Shown here one piece after another: positions 6,456-6,631 of a stretch of DNA of 6,631 nucleotides. This DNA is from MGOM01 sp035455265 (GTDB taxonomy: Bacteria; Chloroflexota; Anaerolineae; Anaerolineales; E44-bin32). Location of the stretch: contig DATIFK010000190.1 of the NCBI GenBank assembly GCA_035455265.1, positions 1 through 6,631 on the forward strand, written 5' to 3'. The notes beneath the pieces are model-generated. The model made no database searches. It was not told where the DNA came from and worked only from the letters and a program-made list of their open reading frames with translations. Each line of letters opens with the position of its first letter. The first letter of the stretch is position 1. The position numbers were made by a program, and so were the translations under genes.

Positions 6456-6631
6456 CACGCGCCCTCCGGCTCCATCCGTGCGACCGACTGCATCTCTGCG
6501 ATCAAGGCCTCGAGGTCGTCGGTGTGATGCTGGCGATCGAACTCCGACGGCGCGAAGCCTTCGGGCACCCGCAGGCCGATCGCTTCCAACGTCGGGAGGA
6601 CGTCGGCAAGCCAACGCGCGCGGACGGCGGC
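6452..6631 (-). CDS. paaC: Phenylacetyl-CoA epoxidase subunit PaaC (PaaI), C-terminal fragment cut by window edge
   Basis: The last 59 codons of a gene enter from the right edge on the minus strand, ending in TGA at 6454-6452. The residues include RARWLADVLPTLEAIGLRV, then DRQHHTDDLEALIAEMQSVA, and the end EPEGAW. This matches the C-terminus of PaaC, where a His-rich stretch is followed by LLAEMQ and a terminal Gly-x-x-Trp-like end. PaaC is the structural, non-catalytic subunit paired with catalytic PaaA in the oxygenase that converts phenylacetyl-CoA to its ring-1,2-epoxide. Its stop overlaps the paaD start, the normal coupled arrangement in paaABCD clusters. The rest of the gene, and presumably paaA and paaB, lie to the right of the window. 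Confidence 0.88.
   Translation of the reverse strand, partial: AAVRARWLADVLPTLEAIGLRVPEGFAPSEFDRQHHTDDLEALIAEMQSVARMEPEGAW

Noticed and set aside
5925..6527. Open frame on the + strand opposite paaD and paaC
   Set aside because: It is opposite two genes recognised by conserved motifs and has no domain of its own.

Overview
The window is G+C-rich bacterial chromosome with tightly packed genes and several short palindromic or heptameric intergenic repeats. A Ser/Thr kinase whose outer part is a Pro/Thr stalk of heptads (xPPTxTx), together with aerobic phenylacetate genes, suggests a Chloroflexota-type bacterium (Anaerolineae or a relative). That placement is an inference from style, not from a marker gene.

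Layout, left to right. Positions 1-488 (+) hold the C-terminal part of a polar-amino-acid ABC transporter ATPase, followed by a perfect 16-bp hairpin terminator. A 250-bp spacer with an interrupted palindrome precedes a second, complete paralogous ATPase (785-1540, +). A spacer built of heptamer repeats in two opposed blocks (1544-1656) leads into azlC and azlD (1683-2381 and 2378-2704, +), the two subunits of a branched-chain amino acid exporter. A cation diffusion facilitator follows (2717-3676, +). The left half is thus a membrane-transport block: amino acid import ATPases, amino acid export and divalent metal efflux.

The right half is on the minus strand. The kinase (3768-5360) converges on the metal transporter, with a 13-bp-arm palindrome and a small hairpin between them. 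It has its own good sigma-70-type promoter (TTGACG, 17-bp spacer, TATGAT at 5468-5496) and a leader with an inverted repeat. Upstream of it lie a small EthD-family protein (5521-5823), paaD (5958-6455) and the last 59 codons of paaC (6452-6631), which enters from the right edge. PaaC and PaaD belong to the phenylacetyl-CoA epoxidase system; no paaE reductase follows paaD here.

No strongly novel system is evident. The points most worth a second look are the DFS-for-DFG change and Pro/Thr stalk in the kinase, the opposed heptamer arrays before azlC, the tandem ATPases with no permease between them, the altered metal site and possible leaderless start of the CDF transporter, and the EthD-family gene occupying the place after paaD.
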